Shown: piece after piece, positions 56,752-64,000 of the stretch
Layout: each line of letters starts with the position of its first letter
Position numbering within the stretch: position 1 is the stretch's first letter
NCBI GenBank assembly: GCA_016213265.1
Contig: JACRBA010000070.1
Span: 1-64,000, forward strand
Direction: 5' to 3'
From: Burkholderiales bacterium
GTDB lineage: Bacteria > Pseudomonadota > Gammaproteobacteria > Burkholderiales > Burkholderiaceae_C
DNA: 64,000 bases
Notes under the pieces: generated by a model
Database searches by the model: none
Told to the model about the DNA's origin: nothing
The model's input: only the letters and a program-made list of their open reading frames with translations
Translations under genes and position numbers: made by a program

Positions 56752-58830
56752 TCACCAGCGGTCACGCAGCCGCCGGGCCAGGTCCAGCACGGCCCCGGTG
56801 GGCGGCGTGGGCGGGCCGGGCGCCCAGTGGGGCGCGGCGGGGCCCACGGAGTCGAAGTGCTGCGCCACCTCGGGCGGGATGAAGCGCGTCAGCCCGGCGT
56901 ACAGGTGGCGGTCGCCGAAACGCCGCTGCTGGGTGACGTGGAAGCGCTGCGGCACCACCAGCGCCAGGTGGTGGCGCGCGCGTGTCATGGCCACGTAGAG
57001 CAGGCGGCGCTCCTCTTCCAGCTGCGCCGGCGTGGCGGTGGCCAGGTCGCCCGGGATGCAGCCGTCCACCACGTTGAGCACCGTCACGGCCGACCACTCC
57101 TGGCCCTTGGCGGCGTGGATGGTGGACAGGATGCAGTAGTCCTCGTCGAGCATCGGGTCGCCGGCCTCGTCGCTGGTGGCCTGCGGCGGGTCGAGCGTGA
57201 GCTCGGTGAGGAAACGCTCGCGTGTGGCATGCCCGGCGGCCAGGCGCTGCAGCTGCTCGATGTCCGCCCGGCGCGGACCCGGGTGGTCGTGCAGACGCTC
57301 CATGTGCGGCAGGTACCACGCGGCCCCGTCGGCCAGCTCGGCCGGCCATTGCGGCGCCTCGGCCAGCCGCCGCAGCAGGGCCGCCAGCGCCGCCCAGTCG
57401 CCCGCGGCGGCGGCCGGCGGCTGCCAGGCCTGCAACGCGGCGTGCGGGTCGGCGGCGGCGTCCATGGCGTCCTGCAGCCGGCGGGCGCTGGCCGGGCCGA
57501 TGCCCGGCACCAGCTGCGCCACGCGGAAGCCCGCCAGGCGCAGGCGCGGGTTGCCGGCCCAGCGCAGCAGGGCCAGCAGGTCCTTCACATGCGCGGCCTC
57601 CAGGAATTTCAGGCCGCCGTACTTGACGAAGGGGATGCGCCGGCGCGCCAGCTCCAGCTCCAGCGCGGCGCTGTGGCTGGAGGTGCGGAACAGCACCGCC
57701 TGTGACTTCAGCTTGAGCCCGCCCTCGCGGCGCGTGAGCAGGCGCTCGCACACCCAGCGGGCCTGGGCCAGCTCGTCCTCCACCGCCACCAGCTGCGGCC
57801 GCTCGCTGCCGGGGCGGTCGGTCCACAGCCGCTTGGTGAAGCGCTCCGGCGCCAGGCCGATCACCGCGTTGGCCGCGTCGAGCAGGGGCTGGGTGGCGCG
57901 GTAGTTGTGCTCCAGCGTCACCACCCGGGCGGGCGGATCGAAGGCGCGCGGGAAGTCGAGGATGTTGCGCACCTCGGCCGCGCGGAAGGCGTAGATCGCC
58001 TGGGCGTCGTCGCCCACCACCGTGACGCCGCGGCCGCTGGGCTTGAGCGCATGCAGGATGGCCGACTGCAGGCGGTTGGTGTCCTGGTACTCGTCCACCA
58101 GCACGTGGGTGAAGCGCTCGCCCAGCCAGGCGGCGATGTCGGGCTCGCGCAGCATCTCGGCCCACCACAGCAGCAGGTCGTCGTAGTCCAGCGCCTGCTG
58201 CTCGCGCTTGGCGTCCTCGTAGGCGCGGCACAGCGTGCGCAGCGCCGGCTCGTGCTCGGCGCACCAGGGGAAGGCCTCGCGCAGCACCTCGGCCAGGGGC
58301 GCCTGGCTGTTCACTGCGCGCGAGTAGATGGCCAAGCAGGTGCCCTTGAGCGGAAAGCGGCGGCCCTCGGCCTGCGAGGCCAGGCCCAGGCCGTCGCGCA
58401 CCCAGCCCATCAGGTCCTCGGCGTCGCCGCGGTCGAGGATGGAGAACTCGGGCGACAGGCCCAGGCGCTCGGCCTGCTCGCGCAGCAGCCGCGCGCCGAT
58501 GGCGTGGAAGGTGCCGGCCCAGGGCAGGGCGGGCGGGGCACTCGTGGGCGGCAGGCCCAGCGACTCGCGCAACAGGGCGGCCACCCGCTGCTGCATCTCC
58601 ACCGCGGCGCGGCGCGAGAAGGTCAGCAGCAGCAGGCGCTGCGGGTCGGCGCCCTGGGCGACCAGCCGCGCCACCCGCGCGGCGAGCGTCATGGTCTTGC
58701 CCGTGCCCGCCCCGGCGATGACCAGCAGCGGCGTGTCACCGTGGCCGGCGGCTTCGCGCTGGGCGTCGTTCAGGCGGTCGAGGACCGGGTCGGCCAGGGC
58801 CGGGGACACGGACAGGGGCGGGGCGCTCAC
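56752..58830 (-). CDS. UvrD/Rep-family 3'-5' DNA helicase
   Basis: A 692-residue superfamily 1 helicase: LNDAQREAAGHGDTPLLVIAGAGTGKT (Walker A), LLLTFSRRAAVEMQQRV, HVLVDEYQDTN (Walker B), VVGDDAQAIYAFRAA, VTLEHNYRATQPLL, STIHAAKGQEWSAVTVLN and RRLLYVAMTRARHHLALVVP. The frame in the ORF track continues far upstream into the GGDEF-EAL gene. The real start is probably GTG 58830 (VSAPPLSVSPALADP), immediately after that gene's stop at 58836. It is shorter than E. coli UvrD and lacks a clear UvrD tail, so I do not give a symbol. Confidence 0.9.
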   Translation of the reverse strand: MSAPPLSVSPALADPVLDRLNDAQREAAGHGDTPLLVIAGAGTGKTMTLAARVARLVAQGADPQRLLLLTFSRRAAVEMQQRVAALLRESLGLPPTSAPPALPWAGTFHAIGARLLREQAERLGLSPEFSILDRGDAEDLMGWVRDGLGLASQAEGRRFPLKGTCLAIYSRAVNSQAPLAEVLREAFPWCAEHEPALRTLCRAYEDAKREQQALDYDDLLLWWAEMLREPDIAAWLGERFTHVLVDEYQDTNRLQSAILHALKPSGRGVTVVGDDAQAIYAFRAAEVRNILDFPRAFDPPARVVTLEHNYRATQPLLDAANAVIGLAPERFTKRLWTDRPGSERPQLVAVEDELAQARWVCERLLTRREGGLKLKSQAVLFRTSSHSAALELELARRRIPFVKYGGLKFLEAAHVKDLLALLRWAGNPRLRLAGFRVAQLVPGIGPASARRLQDAMDAAADPHAALQAWQPPAAAAGDWAALAALLRRLAEAPQWPAELADGAAWYLPHMERLHDHPGPRRADIEQLQRLAAGHATRERFLTELTLDPPQATSDEAGDPMLDEDYCILSTIHAAKGQEWSAVTVLNVVDGCIPGDLATATPAQLEEERRLLYVAMTRARHHLALVVPQRFHVTQQRRFGDRHLYAGLTRFIPPEVAQHFDSVGPAAPHWAPGPPTPPTGAVLDLARRLRDRW

Positions 58831-58835
58831 GCCCG

Positions 58836-61800
58836 TCAGGATACTGGATGGGCAACCAGTGGCGGGGCCGTGGGCGCAACGCCGGTCCGCTGGGAGGTCT
58901 GGACCCACCAGGCCTCGAAGTCCGCCGCCACCATGGGCCGTCCGAAGAGGTAGCCCTGGGCGAGGTGGCAGCCCAGCCCGACGAGCGCGGCGGCCTGCTC
59001 GTCGGTCTCCACGCCTTCGGCCACCACGCGCAGGCGCAGCGCGTCGGCCACCTGCACGGTGGATTGCACCAGGGCGCGCTGGTAGCGGCTGTCCACCACC
59101 TTCTCCACGAAGGCGCGGTCCACCTTCACGGTGTCGATGGGCAGCTGGTCCAGCGACGCGAGCGAGGAGTAGCCGGTGCCGAAGTCGTCCAGCGCCAGGG
59201 CCACGCCCATGCCCCGCAGCTCGCCGAAGACCTGCTCCGCGTCCTCGACCTTCATCGCCAGCGTCTCGGTGATCTCCAGGCGCAGCGCGGATGCGGGCAG
59301 GCCGGCTTCCGCCAGGGCAGAGCGCACGGTGGCGGCCAGGCGGCCGGGCCGCAGCTGCGCCCGGCTCAGGTTGACCGAGACATTGCGCGGCGCCGCGTCG
59401 CCCAGGCGCCGCTGCCAGGCGGCCAGGTCCAGGCAGGCGCGGCGCAGCACGCGCTCGCCCAGCTGCTCCACCAGGCCGGCCTCCTCGGCCAGCGGCACGA
59501 ACTCCGCGGGCGACACCAGCCGGCCGTCGGCCGGGTGCCGCCAGCGCACCAGCGCCTCCAGCGCCGCCGGCCGCCCCAGGGGCAGCGAGACGATGGGCTG
59601 GTAGGCCACGAAGATCTGGTCGTCGCTCTGCAGGGCCTGGCGCAGGTCGCCTTCCAGCTCCATCGCGTGGCGGATGCGGCGGTGCATCTCGGGCTGGAAC
59701 ACGGCGTAGCGCCCGCGCCCCAGGCGCTTGGCCTCGTACATGGCGGTGTCGGCATCGCGCAGCACGGATTCCACGCTGGCCGACGACACATCGCTGGTCA
59801 CGATGCCGATGCTGACGCTGGACTGCACCTGGCGGCTGCCGATCTCGTACGGCTCGCCCAAGGCCTCGAGCAGGCGCCGGGCGACGCGCGTGGCGTCGGC
59901 GGGCATGTGCAGGTGCTCCAGCAGCACCACGAACTCGTCGCCGCCCAGGCGGCCGGCCACGTCCGGCTGGCCCGCGGGCAGGCCGCGCGCCTCCAGCTCG
60001 CTGACGCGCGCCACGTCGTCGCCCGGGCGCAGCGCGTGGCGCAGCCGGGCGGCGATCTGGCGCAGCAGCTCGTCGCCGGCCTCGTGCCCCAGGCTGTCGT
60101 TGACGAGCTTGAAGCGGTCGAAGTCCATGAACAGCACGGCGAAGGTGTCGTCCGGCTTCTCGTGCACCCGCTGCACGCAGCGCGCCAGCGCATGCTGGAT
60201 GCCGGCGCGGTTGGGCAGCTGGGTCAGCGCGTCGGTGAGGGCGGCGTCGCTGAGCGCCTGCTCCAGGCGCTTGCGGGCGTCGATGTCCACGTGCACGCCG
60301 GCCATGCGGCGGCCGCGGCCGTCCGGGGTGCGCTCGATCACCGCGCCGGCGGCCATCACCCACATCCAGTCGCCGCTGCGCGTGCGCACACGGAACTCGG
60401 TGCGGTACGGCACGGCCGGGTCGGCGAGGTGGTCCACCAGCGCGCGGCGGGCGGCCTGGGCGTCGTCCGGGTGCATGAGCGCCAGCCAGTCGTCCACCGT
60501 GCGCGGCGGCTCTTGCCCGGCGCCGAAGCCGAACATGCGCAGCCAGCGGTCGTTGAACTCGACGCGACCGCTGGGCATGTCCCAGTCCCAGGTGCCCACG
60601 CCGGCGCCGTCGATGGTGGTCTGCAGCAGGTGGCGCTGGGCGCGCACCTCGGTCTCGTCCAGGAAGCAGGAGATCACGCCCTGGATGGCACCGTCGGGCG
60701 CGGGCAGCAGCTGGGTGTTGATGCGCAGCCAGCGGCGCTCGCCGTCGGGCAGGCACACGGCGATGGGCAGGCCCTCCTGCGGCTGGCCGTTGTGCAGGGT
60801 GGCCAGCCCGGGCAGCTCGTCGGCCGCCAGCGGCGAGCCGTCCGGCCGCGTGGCGGACCAGCCCGGCGGCAGCCCCGGCTGGCCCAGCAGCAGCTCGCGC
60901 GGCGCGCCGATGAGCTGCTCGGCCTTCACGTTCACGTCCACCACGCGGCCGTCGGCGTCGCGCACCATCAGGCCGGCCGGCAGGGCACGCAGCACCGCAT
61001 CGAGGTACTCGCGCCGCTCCACCTGGGCGCTGATGTCGGTCTCCACGTGGATGAAGCCGGTGAGCCGCCCGGTCTCGTCGCGCATGGGCTGCACGCTCAG
61101 GTCGGCCCAGTAGCTGCGGCCGTGCCGGCCACGGTGGAGGATCTCCACCCGCACCGCCAGGGCCGCGTCGAGGGCGCGGGCCACCGCGGCACGCGTGGCC
61201 GCGCTGGTGCCGTCGAACTGCAGCAGGTGGTCGGGCACCTGCCCGCGGGCCTCGTCCGGCGTGTAGCCGGTGATGGCGGTGAACGCGGCGTTGGTCCAGA
61301 CGATGGCGCCCTGGGTGTCGGTGATGGCCACGCCGTTGGGCGTGCGGTCGGCCACGGCGGCCAGGCGCTCCAGCTCCTGCGCCTGGGCATGCAGCTGGTC
61401 GTGGTGGCGCTGGATGCGCCGGGCCAGGGGCTCGCCCAGGCCGAACAGCAGCGCGCCCACGCCCAGGGCCAGCAGCGCCACCAGGCGGCCATGGGCCGTG
61501 CGGGCGTCCTGCTGGCGCTGCTCGGCCAGGCGCTGTAGCGCGTCGGTGGCCAGCTCCATCTCCTCGATGAACAGGCGCGCCTCGTTGCGCACGCGGCCCA
61601 CGTACGCGCCGAGGTCGGTCTCCCCGCGCTCACGCGCCATGAGCAGCGAATGCACGGTGCCCCACAGGCGTTCGCGGTGGTCGGTCCAGGTGAGTTCGTC
61701 GTCGTCCTGCTCCGACCACACGCCGCCCAGCTCGTTCAGGCGGGTGGCCTCGGCCAGCATGCGGGCCAGCGTGTCTTCCATCGGCCGGGCGGTGTCCTGC

Positions 61801-62084
61801 CCGGAGCCCACGTCCACCGCGCTGATGGCCAGGTGCTCGGCCAGCGTCGCCTGCCGGCCGGCGAGCTTGAGCGCCTCGGCGTCCCCCTGGCTGGCCGACG
61901 ACAGCTCGGTGGTCACCTGCACGAAGCCCCAGGCGGCCAGCAGCAGCACCAGGCCCACCAGCGCCAGCAGCGTGCGCAGCCAGATGGCTGCGCGTGCGCT
62001 GGCCACCGGCGCCAGCCCGGACACGGGCGGGCCGGCATCCCCGGTGGGCCGGGCGGTGGCAGCAAGGCGGGAGCGGGACATCAT
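58836..62084 (-). CDS. Membrane PAS-GGDEF-EAL protein (cyclic di-GMP metabolism)
   Basis: A 1082-residue protein. Two membrane helices (IWLRTLLALVGLVLLLAAWGF; GRLVALLALGVGALLFGLG) flank a helical periplasmic sensor. Three PAS/PAC units follow (TPNGVAITDTQGAIVWTNAAF; LPAGLMVRDADGRVVDVN; GAGVGTWDWDMPSGRVEF). Next is a GGDEF domain with intact LGGDEFVVLL, then an EAL domain with intact EALVRWRHP and DDFGTGYSSL. Both cyclase and phosphodiesterase motifs look active. The GGDEF domain has about 19 extra residues between RPGDDVAR and LGGDEF, which moves the usual RxxD inhibitory site. The UvrD-type gene starts 5 bases after its stop. Confidence 0.94.
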   Translation of the reverse strand: MMSRSRLAATARPTGDAGPPVSGLAPVASARAAIWLRTLLALVGLVLLLAAWGFVQVTTELSSASQGDAEALKLAGRQATLAEHLAISAVDVGSGQDTARPMEDTLARMLAEATRLNELGGVWSEQDDDELTWTDHRERLWGTVHSLLMARERGETDLGAYVGRVRNEARLFIEEMELATDALQRLAEQRQQDARTAHGRLVALLALGVGALLFGLGEPLARRIQRHHDQLHAQAQELERLAAVADRTPNGVAITDTQGAIVWTNAAFTAITGYTPDEARGQVPDHLLQFDGTSAATRAAVARALDAALAVRVEILHRGRHGRSYWADLSVQPMRDETGRLTGFIHVETDISAQVERREYLDAVLRALPAGLMVRDADGRVVDVNVKAEQLIGAPRELLLGQPGLPPGWSATRPDGSPLAADELPGLATLHNGQPQEGLPIAVCLPDGERRWLRINTQLLPAPDGAIQGVISCFLDETEVRAQRHLLQTTIDGAGVGTWDWDMPSGRVEFNDRWLRMFGFGAGQEPPRTVDDWLALMHPDDAQAARRALVDHLADPAVPYRTEFRVRTRSGDWMWVMAAGAVIERTPDGRGRRMAGVHVDIDARKRLEQALSDAALTDALTQLPNRAGIQHALARCVQRVHEKPDDTFAVLFMDFDRFKLVNDSLGHEAGDELLRQIAARLRHALRPGDDVARVSELEARGLPAGQPDVAGRLGGDEFVVLLEHLHMPADATRVARRLLEALGEPYEIGSRQVQSSVSIGIVTSDVSSASVESVLRDADTAMYEAKRLGRGRYAVFQPEMHRRIRHAMELEGDLRQALQSDDQIFVAYQPIVSLPLGRPAALEALVRWRHPADGRLVSPAEFVPLAEEAGLVEQLGERVLRRACLDLAAWQRRLGDAAPRNVSVNLSRAQLRPGRLAATVRSALAEAGLPASALRLEITETLAMKVEDAEQVFGELRGMGVALALDDFGTGYSSLASLDQLPIDTVKVDRAFVEKVVDSRYQRALVQSTVQVADALRLRVVAEGVETDEQAAALVGLGCHLAQGYLFGRPMVAADFEAWWVQTSQRTGVAPTAPPLVAHPVS

Positions 62085-62174
62085 GGGCGCGGGAGGGCCG
62101 GCGCAGGCGCCGGCTGTCGGAGGGTTATCGGCCGTCCGCCCCGCGGCTGAAGCGCGGCAGCCGCCGCAGGTGTG

Positions 62175-62435
62175 TCAGGGCGCGGCGGGGGCGTCCGGCG
62201 CGGGCGGCTGCCCGCCCAGCGCACGCAGGCAGTCCAGGCACAGGCAGCCCGGGTAGCGCTGCCGCAGGCTGGCCAGCAGTGGCGACGGCAGCACCAGGCC
62301 GGTGCAGGCACACGGCGCCGCGGACGCCGCGCCGCAGCGAAAAGCCCGCTGGCAGCGTGGGCAGATGGCCGGCGCGGCATCATCGGCGCCCGGTGTGGCT
62401 GGCAGCTCGCGCGGTTGGTCGATAGCGTGTTTCAA
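62175..62435 (-). CDS. Cysteine-rich CWC-type small protein
   Basis: An 86-residue protein with two Cys clusters: CPRCQRAFRCG and CACTGLVLP, then RYPGCLCLDCLRAL. This matches the cysteine-rich CWC family (with CAC in place of CWC), likely a small zinc or iron-sulfur binding protein. ATG at 62435; its start lies inside the OxyR-like site shared with ahpC. Function unknown, but divergent pairing with ahpC suggests a link to oxidative stress. Confidence 0.8.
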   Translation of the reverse strand: MKHAIDQPRELPATPGADDAAPAICPRCQRAFRCGAASAAPCACTGLVLPSPLLASLRQRYPGCLCLDCLRALGGQPPAPDAPAAP

Positions 62436-62458
62436 TCTGGTTTATCGTAGCAATCAAT
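62422..62458 (+). promoter_or_regulatory. OxyR-like site in the ahpC promoter
   Basis: Four half-sites with exact 7-base spacing, ATAG-N7-CAAT-N7-ATCG-N7-CAAT, fit the OxyR pattern ATAG-N7-CTAT-N7-ATAG-N7-CTAT with one mismatch in each of three half-sites. The site ends where the -35 of ahpC should be; TAAGAT (62481-62486) is a good -10. This geometry fits OxyR activation of ahpC. Confidence 0.6.
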
Positions 62459-62525
62459 CACGCAAATGCGTGGCGGCCACTAAGATTTGACCATTCGTTC
62501 AACCCCGCCCCCACAAGGAGAGCCC

Positions 62526-63089
62526 ATGTCGCTGATCAACACCCAAGTCGCCCCGTTCAAGGCCCAGGCCTTCCACAACGGCAAGTTCATCGAAGTCACG
62601 GAAGAGAGCCTGAAGGGCAAGTGGTCCGTGCTGATCTTCATGCCGGCGGCCTTCACCTTCAACTGCCCGACCGAGGTGGAAGACGCGGCCGACAACTACG
62701 CCGAGTTCCAGAAGCTGGGCGCCGAGGTCTACATCGTCACCACCGACACGCACTTCTCGCACAAGGTGTGGCACGAGACCTCGCCGGCCGTGGGCAAGGC
62801 CCAGTTCCCGCTGGTGGGCGACCCCACCCACGCGCTGACCAACGCCTTCGGCGTGCACATCCCCGAGGAGGGCCTGGCCCTGCGCGGCACCTTCGTGATC
62901 GACCCGCAAGGCGTGATCAAGACCCTGGAAGTGCACGACAACGCCATCGCTCGCGACGTGAAGGAAACGCTGCGCAAGCTGAAGGCCGCCCAGTACGTCG
63001 CCAGCCACCCCGGCCAGGTCTGCCCGGCCAAGTGGAACGATGGCGCGAAGACGCTGACGCCGTCTCTCGATCTGGTCGGCAAGATCTGA
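62526..63089 (+). CDS. ahpC: Alkyl hydroperoxide reductase, peroxiredoxin subunit
   Basis: A 187-residue typical 2-Cys peroxiredoxin. The peroxidatic Cys is in PAAFTFNCPTEVEDAAD and the resolving Cys in HPGQVCPAKWNDG; the C-terminal tail carries the usual TLTPSLDLVGKI. It reduces H2O2 and organic peroxides with electrons from AhpF. AAGGAG lies 5 bases before ATG 62526; the ORF-track start at 62487 is in the promoter. Followed 252 bases later by ahpF. Confidence 0.97.
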   Translation: MSLINTQVAPFKAQAFHNGKFIEVTEESLKGKWSVLIFMPAAFTFNCPTEVEDAADNYAEFQKLGAEVYIVTTDTHFSHKVWHETSPAVGKAQFPLVGDPTHALTNAFGVHIPEEGLALRGTFVIDPQGVIKTLEVHDNAIARDVKETLRKLKAAQYVASHPGQVCPAKWNDGAKTLTPSLDLVGKI

Positions 63090-63141
63090 CGACGTAGCGC
63101 GCTTTCCTGCTGCGCCCGCCGATCTCGGGCCTGTGCTGCTC

Positions 63142-63159
63142 GCCGTACGGGTGTACGGC
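63142..63159 (+). promoter_or_regulatory. First intercistronic hairpin, ahpC-ahpF gap
   Basis: GCCGTAC-GGGT-GTACGGC, a perfect 7-base stem with a 4-base loop, 53 bases after the ahpC stop. Candidate attenuator or mRNA-stabilising element. Confidence 0.45.
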
Positions 63160-63190
63160 TGCGCTGCTCGGCTCCGACCTCGGCGCGCTC

Positions 63191-63230
63191 GCGACGGAAA
63201 TCGCGCCACGTCGTGGCCGGTTTCCGTTGC
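63191..63230 (+). promoter_or_regulatory. Second intercistronic hairpin, ahpC-ahpF gap
   Basis: GCGACGGAAA pairs with TTTCCGTTGC (one G:T-type mismatch) around an inner GCCAC-GTC-GTGGC stem. With the first hairpin it makes the 252-base gap structured. There is no coding sequence between ahpC and ahpF. Confidence 0.45.
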
Positions 63231-63341
63231 GATGCCTTCCTCCCCCCTTTGACCCACCTCACCGACCGGGCTTGCGCCGGCCGGCAGGATGGCCTGTTGC
63301 CTCTCGCTGACTGACCCCCCGGACGACCCAAGGAGACCGCC

Positions 63342-64000
63342 ATGTTGGACGCCGCCACCAAGACCCAGCTTGCCGCCTACCTGGAGCGCATCCGCCAGCC
63401 CATCGAGCTGGTGGCCAGCCTGGACGACCGCCCCGCCTCGGCCGAGATGCGCGAGCTGCTGGAGGCCGTCGCGTCCGCCGGGCCGGACAAGATCACCGTG
63501 CGCTACGACGGCCAGGATGCGCGCCGGCCGAGCTTCTCCATCAGCGCCGTGGGCGCCGACATGGGCGTGCGCTTCGCGGCCATCCCCATGGGCCACGAGT
63601 TCACCTCGCTGGTGCTGGCGCTGCTGCAGGCCGGCGGCCACCCACCCAAGGTCGAGGCCGACGTCATCGAGCAGATCAAGTCGCTCGATGGCGAGATGGT
63701 CTTCGAGACCTACATGTCCCTGACCTGCCACAACTGCCCGGACGTGGTGCAGGCGCTGAACCTGATGGCCGTGCTCAACCCCAAGGTGCGCCACGTGGCC
63801 ATCGACGGCGGGCTGTACCAGGACGAGGTCGAGGCACGGCAGATCATGGGCGTGCCCACCGTGTTCCTCAACGGCCAGCCCTTCGGCTCGGGCCGCATGG
63901 AGCTGGCCGAGATCCTGGCCAAGGTGGACACCAATGCGGCCGCGCGTGACGCGGCCAAGCTGGGCGCCAAGCCGCCCTTCGACGTGCTCATCGTGGGCGG
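63342..64000 (+). CDS. ahpF: Alkyl hydroperoxide reductase subunit F, N-terminal part (runs off window)
   Basis: Not in the ORF track because it is open at the window end. ATG 63342 has AAGGAG 6 bases upstream. The visible 219 residues are the AhpF N-terminal double-thioredoxin domain ([29 protein letters not shown]) with the redox CxxC as [11 protein letters not shown], then [17 protein letters not shown] and the start of the FAD domain ([10 protein letters not shown]). AhpF passes electrons from NADH to AhpC. Confidence 0.95.
   Translation, partial: MLDAATKTQLAAYLERIRQPIELVASLDDRPASAEMRELLEAVASAGPDKITVRYDGQDARRPSFSISAVGADMGVRFAAIPMGHEFTSLVLALLQAGGHPPKVEADVIEQIKSLDGEMVFETYMSLTCHNCPDVVQALNLMAVLNPKVRHVAIDGGLYQDEVEARQIMGVPTVFLNGQPFGSGRMELAEILAKVDTNAAARDAAKLGAKPPFDVLIVG

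Noticed and set aside
56752-60756. 1334-aa fusion of UvrD helicase with upstream coding sequence
   Set aside because: The upstream 640 residues are an alternative frame of the GGDEF-EAL gene; the helicase starts after that gene's stop.
58848-61538. 896-aa plus-strand ORF over the GGDEF-EAL gene
   Set aside because: Low-complexity shadow; the minus strand encodes intact PAS, GGDEF and EAL motifs.
1-64000. Mobile elements, CRISPR arrays, tRNA or rRNA genes
   Set aside because: No transposase, integrase, repeat-spacer pattern, or tRNA/rRNA-like sequence was recognised by eye; a dedicated scan could still find small ones.

Overview
This 64 kb window is very GC-rich (coding regions show strong third-position G/C bias) and reads as a chromosomal segment of a betaproteobacterium of the order Burkholderiales. 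A Comamonadaceae-like lineage is my best guess, from gene content, from an intergenic GC hairpin repeat of the type I associate with that family, and from typical small envelope-stress genes. That placement is an inference. I see no rRNA or tRNA genes, CRISPR arrays, insertion sequences, phage genes or obvious attachment sites.

Layout. (1) 1-11.6 kb, minus strand: a carbohydrate-utilisation operon. It runs GH1 beta-glucosidase, LacI regulator, TonB-dependent receptor, GH144-type 'glucoamylase' lipoprotein, then ABC sugar transporter (binding protein and two permeases), then a secreted protein cut by the window edge. A LacI-type palindrome lies at the presumed transcription start ahead of GH1. 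GH144, GH1 and an importer together suggest use of beta-1,2-glucan or sophoro-oligosaccharides. (2) 11.7-15.2 kb: a small conserved protein and two related winged-helix regulators, one fused to a TPR-like region but broken by a single-base frameshift in a G7 run. (3) 15.4-20.3 kb: a LysR/SDR divergent pair, a MATE exporter, a calcium-repeat lipoprotein and a membrane-anchored endonuclease/exonuclease/phosphatase-fold protein. (4) 20.4-28.2 kb, plus strand: the most unusual locus. It encodes a DUF2946 protein, a TonB-dependent receptor, a 1370-aa CobN-family protein that carries a signal peptide and a C-terminal membrane anchor, an ExbB/TolQ-like protein and a DUF2149 protein. It resembles the HmuRS...-type haem locus of Bacteroidetes rather than cobalamin synthesis. 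(5) 28.2-33.5 kb: TetR with a divergent reductase, a small hydrophilic protein, hemN with an FNR-like box, and a tandem glycine riboswitch in front of dadA.

(6) 33.5-39.2 kb: two HAF-type repeat proteins (one frameshifted), a hypothetical protein, a RecQ helicase and a small hypothetical. (7) 39.2-42.3 kb: a YihY-family membrane protein, an alpha/beta hydrolase, an XRE-cupin regulator and a GNAT acetyltransferase. (8) 42.2-52 kb: an envelope-stress neighbourhood with DUF1328, DUF883, BON and small secreted proteins, a CHASE3 histidine kinase with a NarL regulator, an orphan receiver, an AsmA protein, an MsbA-like ABC exporter overlapping a Cys-phosphatase, and YXWGXW and repeat proteins. A TGTCCTAC/TGTCCGA motif recurs upstream of several of these. 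(9) 52.2-64 kb: a GH74 xyloglucanase, NDH-2, MtfA, a UvrD-type helicase, a large GGDEF-EAL protein, and a CWC-type small protein divergent from ahpC-ahpF with an OxyR-like site between them (ahpF runs off the window).

Two genes are each split by what looks like one missing G in a G-run. This pattern fits homopolymer errors in the assembly at least as well as true pseudogenes.
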